Shown piece after piece: positions 17,230 through 25,418 of a stretch of DNA of 64,000 nucleotides; positions within the stretch are counted from its first letter, which is position 1; the number at the start of each line of letters is the position of its first letter. The notes below the pieces were generated by a model. It saw only the letters and a program-made list of their open reading frames with translations, searched no databases and was not told where the DNA came from. Location of the stretch: positions 53,127 through 117,126 of the forward strand of contig CACXPX010000006.1 of NCBI GenBank assembly GCA_902769705.1, given 5' to 3'. This stretch comes from an uncultured Prevotellaceae bacterium. Lineage in GTDB: Bacteria; Bacteroidota; Bacteroidia; Bacteroidales; Bacteroidaceae. The position numbers were made by a program, and so were the translations under genes.

Positions 17230-18081
17230 TTAATGGTTGTAATTCTTCAGTCGGATACGAGTAAGCACTTGCTTGGTGTTGCCTGTGAACTCACTCGTCA
17301 TAATCCAGTTGTAGTACCCAGGGTCGCTATTGAGAACATCGATGACGGCACGACCTTTGTATTTCCCGAAATTGAAGAATTCCTGACGTATAGGTTTCCC
17401 TTCGTTGTCTTTCAGAGGGTTGCCGTTTTTGTCGGTCAGTTCTTTCCAGATGATTCTTCCGGCAAAGTCGACATTGTCGTTCGTCTTCGAGAAGGCAGCT
17501 AACGTGTCCATATCGTTGGCCAGATGACGGTCGGGCTCAGGTTGTGTTGCGGGGTTATACATATCGAGTTGCCCCATCAGCACGCGATAAGTGGCTTCTG
17601 TGTCTTGGTCGGCGCGATGGGCTTCGAAGTCTTCCTCCATCTTCCGTCCGCAATAGAATTTGTAGGCGGCAGCCAGATTTCGACGTTCCATCTTGTGAAA
17701 GATAGTTTGTGCATCGATGAGCCGACAACGGGAGAAATCGAAATCAACGCCCGCCCTCAGAAACTCCTCGGCCAGCATGGGAATGTCGAAATGGTTGGAA
17801 TTGAACCCAGCAAAGTCGCATCCTTTAAATTTCTCGTTGAGGGTAGGGGCGAGTTCCTTGAATGTTGGTGCATTCTCTACGTCCTCATTGGAAATTCCCG
17901 TCAAGGCAACAACCTCGGCAGGGATGGGCTTTTCCGGATTCACAAACAGGTTTTCCCTTTCTTCCTTTCCATCGGGGTAAACCTTGATATATGAGAGTTG
18001 TATTACCCTGTCGTTAACAAGATCAAGCCCGGTAGTCTCCAAGTCGAAGACCACCAGGGGCTTTGTCAGATTCAATTTCAT
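17230..18081 (-). CDS. DEDDh 3'-5' exonuclease (DnaQ/ExoX-like)
   Basis: The 283-residue protein has Exo I FDLETTG (Asp13, Glu15), Exo II in GFNSNHFDIPML and Exo III in HRADQDTEAT, giving the DEDDh set of DnaQ-like exonucleases. A C-terminal extension (about 205-283) carries FNFGKYKG and NWIMTSEFTGNTK, matching the ExoX-like/DUF3820 tail. It lies 7 nt after dnaN, which fits a proofreading or repair role beside the sliding clamp. It could be the epsilon subunit or a stand-alone ExoX; in Bacteroidetes the replicative proofreader may reside in DnaE or PolC, so the name is left open. Confidence 0.88.
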   Translation of the reverse strand: MKLNLTKPLVVFDLETTGLDLVNDRVIQLSYIKVYPDGKEERENLFVNPEKPIPAEVVALTGISNEDVENAPTFKELAPTLNEKFKGCDFAGFNSNHFDIPMLAEEFLRAGVDFDFSRCRLIDAQTIFHKMERRNLAAAYKFYCGRKMEEDFEAHRADQDTEATYRVLMGQLDMYNPATQPEPDRHLANDMDTLAAFSKTNDNVDFAGRIIWKELTDKNGNPLKDNEGKPIRQEFFNFGKYKGRAVIDVLNSDPGYYNWIMTSEFTGNTKQVLTRIRLKNYNH

Positions 18082-18088
18082 AAGTTGT

Positions 18089-19213
18089 TTAATCGTTTAA
18101 GAGCATGGGCATGATGAGCATCAGCACATCTTCGTTCTCGGGTTGCTCGGCAGGCACGATGATGCCAGCACGGCTGGGGTCTGCCAGTTCGATGACGACC
18201 TCATCACCTTCCAGATTGTTGAGAATCTCAGTGAGCGAGCTACCCTTGAAGCCGATGTTCATAGATTGTCCGTTGTATTCGCAAGTGATGACTTCCTTTG
18301 CGCTGGTGGCGAAGTCGATGTCTTCAGACGAGAGTTCCAGTTTTCCGGCTTCCAAGTGGAAACGGATGAGTTGGCTACTTTCGCTTGCGAAAGGCAACAC
18401 ACGGCGCAATGCTCCCATCAGCGAACGGCGGTCGATGGTGAGCTGGTTGGGGTTGTTTTGCGGAATCACAGAGTTGTAGTTGGGGTAGCGGCCGTCAATG
18501 AGTCGGCAAGAAAGACTGCCCTCGGCAAATGTGATTTCAGCGCTACGGTCGTTGAACTTGATAACTACGTCGCCGCCGTCTTTCGCCAATACGTTCTTCA
18601 GCAATGTAGCGGGTTTCTTGGGAAGGATGAACGAAGCGGGCGAGTCGCTCTTCACGGCGAAGTTCTTGTTGCGCACTAGCTTGTGTCCGTCGCTTGCTAC
18701 AACGGCCAAGCTCTCTGAAGTCAAGTCAAAGAAAATGCCGTTCATCACAGGACGAAGCTCGTCTTGAGCGGTGGCAAAAAGCGAACGCGAGATGTTGTTG
18801 CTGAGGGTTGCCGAGTCAAGAGTGATGACCGTTGCACCATCGGCAATCTGTTGTACGCGCGGATATTCGGCAGCATTTTGAGCCGTGAACTTGTACACAC
18901 CATTCTGATAAGCGATAGTGATGGTGTAGTTGTCGGTGTTCACATCGAAAGTCAACGGCTGCTCAGCCAACTCTTTCACGGCGTCGAGCAAAGTGCGGTT
19001 GGGAACGGCAAAACTGCCCTCACCATCGCACTCGTCGAGGGCGAGCGAAGACTTCATCACGTTTTCGCTATCACTGGCGGTGATGAAAATCTGCTGGTCG
19101 TGTACTTCGAAAAGAAAACTATCAAGGATGGGCAGAGAGTTTTTGCTGTTGATGACTCTTGCCAAGGTTTGAAGACGGCTGCTCAAAGCAGTGCTGGATA
19201 ATGTAAATCTCAT
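18089..19213 (-). CDS. dnaN: DNA polymerase III beta subunit (sliding clamp)
   Basis: The 374-residue protein has the three tandem clamp domains. Recognisable blocks include NSLPILDSFLFEV near residue 30, NGIFFDLTSESLAVVASDGHKLV in the middle, RLIDGRYPNY, and the C-terminal LMLIMPMLLND. It forms the dimeric ring that tethers polymerases. It is first in the operon dnaN - exonuclease - coaBC - porD - recN. A strong promoter lies on the minus strand at 19256-19287. No dnaA gene is beside it. Confidence 0.97.
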   Translation of the reverse strand: MRFTLSSTALSSRLQTLARVINSKNSLPILDSFLFEVHDQQIFITASDSENVMKSSLALDECDGEGSFAVPNRTLLDAVKELAEQPLTFDVNTDNYTITIAYQNGVYKFTAQNAAEYPRVQQIADGATVITLDSATLSNNISRSLFATAQDELRPVMNGIFFDLTSESLAVVASDGHKLVRNKNFAVKSDSPASFILPKKPATLLKNVLAKDGGDVVIKFNDRSAEITFAEGSLSCRLIDGRYPNYNSVIPQNNPNQLTIDRRSLMGALRRVLPFASESSQLIRFHLEAGKLELSSEDIDFATSAKEVITCEYNGQSMNIGFKGSSLTEILNNLEGDEVVIELADPSRAGIIVPAEQPENEDVLMLIMPMLLND

Positions 19214-19255
19214 CAGTGTTTATTTATTTAAGTTTATATTTGCGCTATTATCCCA

Positions 19256-19287
19256 CAAAAATACAAAAAAGCATTGTGCTAAACAAA
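19256..19287 (-). promoter_or_regulatory. Promoter of the dnaN operon
   Basis: Minus-strand TTTG (19284-19287), a 20-nt spacer, then TATTTTTG (19256-19263): the canonical Bacteroidota primary promoter, giving a leader of about 37 nt. Confidence 0.8.
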
Positions 19288-19394
19288 AAATAACGCGAAA
19301 AGTTTTTCTTTTTAGAACATTTTTTATTAATTTCGCAAACGAAAAGAGCCAAACAAGGCAGAATATACTATAAAACATTAATATATCGACTACA

Positions 19395-19811
19395 ATGGAT
19401 TTACAAGGAAGAGTTATTGCCGAGACGCCTGAAAGAAGTGGCACATCGGCTCGTGGCGAATGGAAAGCCAAGGATTACGTGATTGAAACACATGAGAATT
19501 TCCCCAAGAAGATGGTCTTCTCTGTATTTGGTGAAGAAAACTTGAAGCTTTTCAACGTACAAGTGGGACAAGAGGTGCTCGTGTCATTCGATATCAACGC
19601 ACATGAGTATAATGGTCGTTGGTTCAACAGCATTCGTGCTTACAAAGTGCGTCAGGTTGACCCCGCACAATATGGTGCTGCCCAAGCCGGCCCCGCTCCT
19701 CAGGCATTCGGTCCTGCTCCGATGGCACAACCCGATGCTGCGGGTCAGGCACCGTTCCCTCCCGCCCAGCCAGCTGAAGGCGGTGAGAGCACAGACGACC
19801 TGCCATTCTAA
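19395..19811 (+). CDS. DUF3127 OB-fold-like protein
   Basis: The 138-residue protein matches the DUF3127 pattern: an N-terminal beta-rich region (GRVIAETPERSGTSARGEWK, KAKDYVIETHENFPKKM), the FNVQVGQEVLVSFD core and NGRWFNSIRAYKV. A low-complexity Pro/Ala/Gln tail (about 96-138) ends in TDDLPF, closely resembling the acidic C-terminal tip of single-stranded DNA-binding proteins (DDDIPF). This supports a small OB-fold nucleic-acid binder that recruits partners through its tail. It is divergent from dnaN and is followed by a terminator. Confidence 0.8.
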   Translation: MDLQGRVIAETPERSGTSARGEWKAKDYVIETHENFPKKMVFSVFGEENLKLFNVQVGQEVLVSFDINAHEYNGRWFNSIRAYKVRQVDPAQYGAAQAGPAPQAFGPAPMAQPDAAGQAPFPPAQPAEGGESTDDLPF

Positions 19812-19859
19812 ATCCTCAATTCCTCGAAAAAGGAATCTCTAATCAGCCTGATTAAGATA

Positions 19860-19898
19860 AACGCCCTGCTTTTCTTGTTGAAAGGCAGGACGTTTTAT
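19860..19898 (+). terminator. Terminator of the DUF3127 gene
   Basis: AACGCCCTGC (19860-19869) pairs with GCAGGACGTT (19885-19894) with one mismatch, then TTTATTATTG. Confidence 0.75.
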
Positions 19899-19978
19899 TA
19901 TTGTTTGTAAGTATTTGATATATTGAGAAATAATAATATTTTCTCAACTTATTCTTTAGCTATTGTTCTTTGAGTTCA

Positions 19979-20088
19979 TCATAAAGCCTCTTTGAGTTTG
20001 TCATTGATGGCAAATGAGCGTGTCATTTGTGGCTAATGAGGGCGTCATTTGTGGTCTTTGACCGCGTCATTTGTGGCTAATGACAATT
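19979..20088 (-). repeat. 22-bp-period tandem repeat, locus C (5 units)
   Basis: Contiguous units begin at 19979, 20001, 20023, 20045 and 20067. On the minus strand, the sense of fbp, the best units read TCATTAGCCACAAATGA. The array begins 4 nt after the fbp stop codon (20093-20095). Units that depart from consensus often stay self-complementary: GGTC-AAA-GACC in one, TCATT-N7-AATGA with a different loop in another. Confidence 0.85.
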
Positions 20089-20092
20089 GCAC

Positions 20093-22078
20093 TTATTTCT
20101 TTCCTTCGCTCTCCTTGATGAACCCGTGACGGTAAGCGTAGAGCAATTCTTGAAGGTCGGCAATCTGTTGGCGCAGTTCGTCTCCTCGGTCGGTGTCGGC
20201 CACAAGCATGCGATGGTTGGCCATTTCAACGATTTGTGTCGTGCTTTTGATGTCGGTTCCTCTGAGAATGGCGTCTCGAGTGCTGGTAAAAGGCTCGTGT
20301 TGCACAAGTTCGAAGCCTCGACTATGATAAACAAGCGTGTAACCAGCGATTCCAGTTTCTTTATGGTAGGCTTGTGAGAATCCGCCGTCGATGACCATCA
20401 GCCGACCTCCTGCTTTGATGGGGTTCTCTCCACTTGCCACATGCACGGGCACATGACCGTTGATGATGTGTCGGTTGGGATCGTCAATGCCGAAAGCATC
20501 GAGTATCTTTTCGGCAATAGCTTGGTTGTCGCGCAAACGGAAGTAATTGCCTTTTTCCTCGTGCCAAGTTTCGCGTTCGTTGATGAAATAGCGTTCGAAA
20601 GTCGCCATTTTCGACTTGTCGAAGAGTGGGCTTTCAGGGCCGCACCAGAGGTAGAGGAAGTAATCGATGGCGTATTGTCGCTCATTGGCTTCGGTGTCGC
20701 TTTGGAAAGCCGAGCGTATGAGCATTCCCGTATGATGGAAGAGGTCTTTTCCGCTATATCGCCGACCGGGATAGATTTCAACTTCGCGCAAGGTTCCGTC
20801 TTCGTTGAGTGGAACGGCCGCATGGAAGAGCAAGTTGCCGTTGTAGACGGCGTACATGCACCCGTGTCGAAGAATGTTTCGGATGTGTTTGCGCAACTTC
20901 TCGCTCACCATGAACGAATGGTGAAGCTTCTGCATGAGGACGGTTTCTTCCTCGGTCAGGCTATTCGGGTCGTCGGGATTGATGGTTGGGAAGTGGTTGC
21001 TGAGCAGCTGATAGTCTTTCCCATCGAGATGAATTGTGCCTTTTTCGTAGTCAATCATGCTAAAGAGCTCTCTTCCTTGCATGTTCCACTCGGGGTGGCG
21101 GTTGAAGATTTGCGCTTCCAGTTTGAACTGAATGACGGCGATAGCTTTGTGCATGAGTGCCGTCAGGCGTTTGGTTTTTTCGTCAATGTTCTCGGCTCCG
21201 CCACTCAAACTGGGTTGAAATTCTTTGCATGGGTCGTCGCCATAGGTTTCCATTGCGAATGTGGCAAGGGGAACGAGGTTGATGCCATATCCGTCTTCGA
21301 GAGTTGTGAGATTGGCGTAGCGCAACGATAGGCGTATGACATTGCAGATGCAGGCATCGTTTCCAGCACAAGCGCCCATCCACAGGATGTCGTGATTACC
21401 CCAAGTGATGTCCCAGTTGTGGTAATGGGCAAGTGTGTCCATGATGATGTGTGCACCAGGCCCTCTGTCGTAAATGTCGCCAAGAATGTGAAGTTGATCG
21501 ATGGCGAGGCGTTGGATAACTGTTGATATGGCGATGATGAAATCATCAGCACGTCCCGTTGAGATGATGGTGTCGATGATGACGTTCACATATGCTGTCT
21601 TATTGGCGTCTTCTGTGCGTTCGTGAAGCAGTTCCTGTATGATGTAGCTGAAGTCTTCGGGAAGGGATTTGCGAACTTTCGAACGTGTGTATTTGCTGGA
21701 AACATCACGGCAGATGGCCACAAGTTGGTGAATGGTGATGTGGTACCAGTCGTTGATGTCTTCTTCTTTGGCTTTCACCAGTTCGAGTTTCTGCTCGGGA
21801 TAATATATGAGTGAGCAAAGTTCGCGGATTTCTGTTTCGCGAAGCGTGTTTCCATAGAGTTCGTTGACTTTTCTCTTGATGTTTCCCGATGCATTTTTCA
21901 ACACGTGCTGGAAAGCTTCGTGCTCACCGTGAATGTCTGCAAGAAAGTGCTCGGTGCCTTTCGGCAGGTTCAAGATGGCTTGCAGGTTGATGATTTCGGT
22001 GCTTGCTTCGGCGATTGTTGGGAACGATTGTGCCAACAATTGCAGATAGTGCATGTCTTTATCGATGTTATAACTCAT
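20093..22078 (-). CDS. fbp: Fructose-1,6-bisphosphatase class III
   Basis: The 661-residue protein belongs to the class III FBPases found in Firmicutes and Bacteroidetes, built on a metallophosphatase core: LADIHGEHEAFQ (about 43-54), LGDIYDRGPGAH, WGNHDILWMGA and, late in the sequence, NGHVPVHVASGENP. It dephosphorylates fructose 1,6-bisphosphate for gluconeogenesis and is manganese-dependent in characterised members. Length fits the family (about 640-670). No U-rich terminator follows the stop; instead the 22-bp repeat array begins 4 nt later. It is the last gene of a long minus-strand run, with about 46 nt to the preceding gene. Confidence 0.96.
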   Translation of the reverse strand: MSYNIDKDMHYLQLLAQSFPTIAEASTEIINLQAILNLPKGTEHFLADIHGEHEAFQHVLKNASGNIKRKVNELYGNTLRETEIRELCSLIYYPEQKLELVKAKEEDINDWYHITIHQLVAICRDVSSKYTRSKVRKSLPEDFSYIIQELLHERTEDANKTAYVNVIIDTIISTGRADDFIIAISTVIQRLAIDQLHILGDIYDRGPGAHIIMDTLAHYHNWDITWGNHDILWMGACAGNDACICNVIRLSLRYANLTTLEDGYGINLVPLATFAMETYGDDPCKEFQPSLSGGAENIDEKTKRLTALMHKAIAVIQFKLEAQIFNRHPEWNMQGRELFSMIDYEKGTIHLDGKDYQLLSNHFPTINPDDPNSLTEEETVLMQKLHHSFMVSEKLRKHIRNILRHGCMYAVYNGNLLFHAAVPLNEDGTLREVEIYPGRRYSGKDLFHHTGMLIRSAFQSDTEANERQYAIDYFLYLWCGPESPLFDKSKMATFERYFINERETWHEEKGNYFRLRDNQAIAEKILDAFGIDDPNRHIINGHVPVHVASGENPIKAGGRLMVIDGGFSQAYHKETGIAGYTLVYHSRGFELVQHEPFTSTRDAILRGTDIKSTTQIVEMANHRMLVADTDRGDELRQQIADLQELLYAYRHGFIKESEGKK

Positions 22079-22124
22079 GGTCGTTATGGTGTTTCGGTTT
22101 GAATAAGGTTTCGTTCTTATATTA

Positions 22125-22943
22125 TTAATAACGTGTGATACTCGATTTTATTTTGTCTGCCACGCGGTCTTCAATCATGGGAATGGGCATGAATCCTTCA
22201 GTTAGATTGGATTCGGTAGCCATAACGCATTCCAGTCGGGCGAAGAACTTGCTGATTCTCATGTCGTCAAGCAATTGTTCGAAATGGTCTTCATCGATGT
22301 CGCTTTTCGTGAGGTGGCTAGAGAGATTGTCGAGTGTCAAAGAAGGCAATCCTCCTCTGTGCAGCTGGTAACGTGCGTAAAGAATCTCGCGCAACAAAGA
22401 ATTGATGGTTTCATCGTCTTCTTTGACTTCAGAAACTCTTTTGGCGATGTCTTCCTTTATTTTAGTGTCGTGACTATTGATGGTTTCTTCATATAAGTCA
22501 AGGAGTTGACCAACCATCTCGTCTTCGGTGATGTCGTTGGAAACGACGGGGCTCTCTATGATTCGTACGTTTGAGTTCCATTTTTTCCTCGTGATGCTTT
22601 TGTGTTCCATTTCCCCGCACACGTGAACGACAGCTGCCTCTTTAGTCAGCTGACGTTGGAATGCAAGAATTTGTGTGTGCTTGGAAAGTTTATGTTCATC
22701 AATTTCCCAAGGTTGCAACCCTCCGAGTGGTGAGTATACATATGGAATCATGCGGCGTCTGATGTTGGTTGCAGCATGAGCCATTCGCATGTCCCAACAT
22801 CCAAGAAAATGAACGATGTCGGGATTCTCGTCGGTAACAACATGGCCGGCAGCAGATTCCAACAGACGCAAAAGCGTTGTCACCAACTTGTTATTGATGT
22901 CAACGCTTTTCGCTTTTTCTGATATGTATAGTTGTATTCTCAT
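22125..22943 (-). CDS. Glycosyltransferase-4-like protein, lacking the C-terminal donor domain
   Basis: The 272-residue protein resembles the N-terminal (acceptor-side) Rossmann half of GT4 enzymes: VDINNKLVTTLLRLLES, NPDIVHFLGCWD, IPYVYSPLGGLQPWE and HVCGEMEHKSI. A normal GT4 needs a second domain with an EX7E motif. Here the C-terminal half (from about residue 150) is a charged helical region instead, ending in FMPIPMIEDRVADKIKSS. It may be a non-catalytic partner of the GT2 gene 32 nt upstream, or a degenerate enzyme. I do not recognise a named family. No secretion signal is present. Confidence 0.65.
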   Translation of the reverse strand: MRIQLYISEKAKSVDINNKLVTTLLRLLESAAGHVVTDENPDIVHFLGCWDMRMAHAATNIRRRMIPYVYSPLGGLQPWEIDEHKLSKHTQILAFQRQLTKEAAVVHVCGEMEHKSITRKKWNSNVRIIESPVVSNDITEDEMVGQLLDLYEETINSHDTKIKEDIAKRVSEVKEDDETINSLLREILYARYQLHRGGLPSLTLDNLSSHLTKSDIDEDHFEQLLDDMRISKFFARLECVMATESNLTEGFMPIPMIEDRVADKIKSSITRY

Positions 22944-22975
22944 GGACTTATCTCGCGGTTAAAACTTGCGATTCG

Positions 22976-24196
22976 TCATAACTTATGACTGGTGAAGTCG
23001 TATTTGTCGGCCAGCCAATACCTGATTTGATGGGCAAGTTTGTGCCAAATAGTACTGATTTCGTAAGGAACAATACACCATGCAGAGATGTCTTCATCAA
23101 AGTGGTTGATGACCATCTTTCCGAAGATGGTTCTCAAGGTTATCGTGATGATGAGAGCCAATGCGGCCGCACCTGTCAGAATCCAGTTTTGAACAACGAT
23201 GGAGTAGGCGAGAGCTGCTACAATCAAAATGTAGTTCAAATGAAGCAACAAGTTGTCTGTATTGAACAACAAACGCATGGGGAAACGACGTTTCAAGTGT
23301 TTCCGCGTGTGCATATAAAACATCTGCTTGTTCCGCCATGCTTTTTTTGTCGGTGCATCATCAATAATCCAGCCGTTTTGTTCGAGCATTACTTCAGTTT
23401 TTCCTTTGCATGCGTATTTGTTGACCAGAAAGTCGTATTCGCCACGAATGACTTCCAAGTTCCCGCGATAGCCGTCTTGTTCGATGTATTCGCTCTTGCG
23501 GAATGCCACCAAAGTTCCGTTTGTACGGAAAGCAGTAGCGCGCATAGCTTTGCGCAAGAGGTAACACGACGTTTGTAGGCGCTCGAAACGGTAATAGGAT
23601 TTCGCTTCGTTGTCGTAGTTGCTATAACCAATCAGCAGATTATGTTCCTCTGAACAATGGCTTGCTATTGTCTTAAGCCAATTATCGGAATAAGGCGTGC
23701 AACATGCGTCGGTCAATATAATCCATTCGTTGCGTGCGGCTTTCACTCCCAATGTGATGGCCAGTTTCTTACGGCTCATGTATCTGGAGGAGTCGGGGAT
23801 GAAAGTGTAATACAAATGCTTGTCGGCAATGTGCCTTTTCAGCACATCCTCGGTTTCTCCATCTCCTTTTTCCGCCACTACGATGATTTCGAAGCCTGGC
23901 TCGTATACTTGTGAAAGAAATTGGGGTAGGTGGCGTTCTAATTCAGCTGCATTTTCATGAGCTGTTATCAGCACCGTGATAGGTTGGCCAGTTACCTTTT
24001 CCTTTGTGGGTTCATCCCCATCTTCATGGTTCTCATCTGACTCGGTTTGCCCTTCACTTTGTTCGTCATCTTCAGGCGCTATGTCTTTGTTGGCATTGGC
24101 TTTCCTGAACCGGAAGAAAGGGTTCACGAATGGTGTGATAATCGCCATGAGTATCACCACCGAACTTAGAATGATGGTTATTGAGTTGAGTATCAT
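22976..24196 (-). CDS. Membrane-anchored family 2 glycosyltransferase
   Basis: The 406-residue protein has an N-terminal membrane segment (about 4-24), an acidic linker rich in Glu, Asp and Ser (about 35-75), and a GT-A catalytic domain starting at VTVLITAHENAAELERHLP-like sequence (about 73). Nucleotide-sugar motifs are DACCTPYSDNW (about 168) and the later GEYDFLVNKY. Two C-terminal membrane helices lie around 322-362. It would transfer a sugar at the cytoplasmic face of the inner membrane, for a surface glycan or glycolipid; donor and acceptor are unknown. It lies 37 nt after lysA and 32 nt before the GT4-like gene. Confidence 0.82.
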   Translation of the reverse strand: MILNSITIILSSVVILMAIITPFVNPFFRFRKANANKDIAPEDDEQSEGQTESDENHEDGDEPTKEKVTGQPITVLITAHENAAELERHLPQFLSQVYEPGFEIIVVAEKGDGETEDVLKRHIADKHLYYTFIPDSSRYMSRKKLAITLGVKAARNEWIILTDACCTPYSDNWLKTIASHCSEEHNLLIGYSNYDNEAKSYYRFERLQTSCYLLRKAMRATAFRTNGTLVAFRKSEYIEQDGYRGNLEVIRGEYDFLVNKYACKGKTEVMLEQNGWIIDDAPTKKAWRNKQMFYMHTRKHLKRRFPMRLLFNTDNLLLHLNYILIVAALAYSIVVQNWILTGAAALALIITITLRTIFGKMVINHFDEDISAWCIVPYEISTIWHKLAHQIRYWLADKYDFTSHKL

Positions 24197-24233
24197 CCTT
24201 ATCTTTATCTTTTGTCAAGCGACACGAAACGAC

Positions 24234-25394
24234 TTACAAGTCTTCGGTCATATATCCCTCGGGCAATTTTCGGCAGTTGTATTGACTGGCCATGATTTCT
24301 CCATAAGCTCCTGCACTACGAATAGCCAGTAGGTCGCCACGATGACAAGCATTCAGGTCAATGGCCTTAGCAAACACATCACTCGACTCACAGATTGGCC
24401 CCACAACATCGTAAGTGTCTTCCGCTTCATCGCTTGAAATGTTCTCTATACGATGGAAAGCATTATAAAGTGCCGGGCGTATCAAGTCGGTCATTCCTGC
24501 ATCGACAATAGCAAATTTCTTGGCGGCTCCTTGTTTCACGTAGAGCACCTTTGTGATGAGCGAACCACATTGAGCTACAACGGCACGACCGAGTTCGAAG
24601 TGGAGTTTTTGTCCTTCACGCAATTTCAGTTTCCGTGAATACGTTTCGAAATAGTCTTTGAAATCAGGGATAGGAAGATGGTTGGGATGGCCATAATTGA
24701 TTCCAAGTCCGCCACCAACATTGATGTTCTCAATTTTGATGTGATGGCGTTCAAGCTCGTTTTGTAGGTCGTTGATGCGATTGCAAAGAGCTTCAAAATC
24801 GCCCATATCAAGGATTTGCGAACCGATGTGGAAATGAAGTCCAATGAACTTCACATTCTTCATTTTCTGTGCTTCTTCAATGACCGATTCCATATCGCGC
24901 ATGGCAATTCCGAATTTGTTCTCGGCAAGTCCTGTTGTGATGTTGGCGTGAGTATGTGCGCCCACATTCGGGTTTATACGAAAACAAATCTGTGCCACTT
25001 TCCCCTTTTTCTCAGCCAACTCATTGATGACTTCAAGTTCGGGTATGCTTTCAACGTTGAAACAGAAGATGTCTTTATCAAGTCCCAAATTGATTTCCCA
25101 ATCGCTCTTGCCCACACCAGCATAAACAATTTTGCTGGCGGGGAATCCGGCTTTGAGAGCGGCACGAATCTCGCCCCCACTCACACAGTCGGCTCCCAGT
25201 CCTGCCTGACAAATCACATTAAGCACTTTGGGGTTTGCATTGGCTTTAACCGCATAATGCACCTCAAATTGCTCGTGTTTGTTTGTTTCGGCGTTGATGG
25301 TTTGAAGCGTTTTTCGAAGAAGATTGGTGTCGTAATAGTAGAACGGCGTCTCAATCTGCTTGAATTTATCAACGGGGAAGTTTCCTTTTATCAT
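24234..25394 (-). CDS. lysA: Diaminopimelate decarboxylase
   Basis: The 386-residue PLP enzyme of fold type III has a PLP-lysine in HYAVKANANP (about residue 50), the glycine-rich phosphate loop GGGLGINYG, HIGSQI, and the C-terminal barrel with CGSLITKVLYVK, GMTDLIRPALY and GPICESSDVFA, where the CESSD cysteine belongs to the partner active site. It converts meso-diaminopimelate to lysine, the last step of the pathway that begins with aspartate kinase, encoded 24 nt upstream. Length is slightly short for the family (about 400-420) but all catalytic blocks are present. Confidence 0.96.
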   Translation of the reverse strand: MIKGNFPVDKFKQIETPFYYYDTNLLRKTLQTINAETNKHEQFEVHYAVKANANPKVLNVICQAGLGADCVSGGEIRAALKAGFPASKIVYAGVGKSDWEINLGLDKDIFCFNVESIPELEVINELAEKKGKVAQICFRINPNVGAHTHANITTGLAENKFGIAMRDMESVIEEAQKMKNVKFIGLHFHIGSQILDMGDFEALCNRINDLQNELERHHIKIENINVGGGLGINYGHPNHLPIPDFKDYFETYSRKLKLREGQKLHFELGRAVVAQCGSLITKVLYVKQGAAKKFAIVDAGMTDLIRPALYNAFHRIENISSDEAEDTYDVVGPICESSDVFAKAIDLNACHRGDLLAIRSAGAYGEIMASQYNCRKLPEGYMTEDL

Positions 25395-25418
25395 TTCAGT
25401 TGTGTCTGACTATTCCGT

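Noticed and set aside
20441-21331. 296-codon plus-strand frame inside fbp
   Set aside because: Antisense of conserved FBPase motifs.
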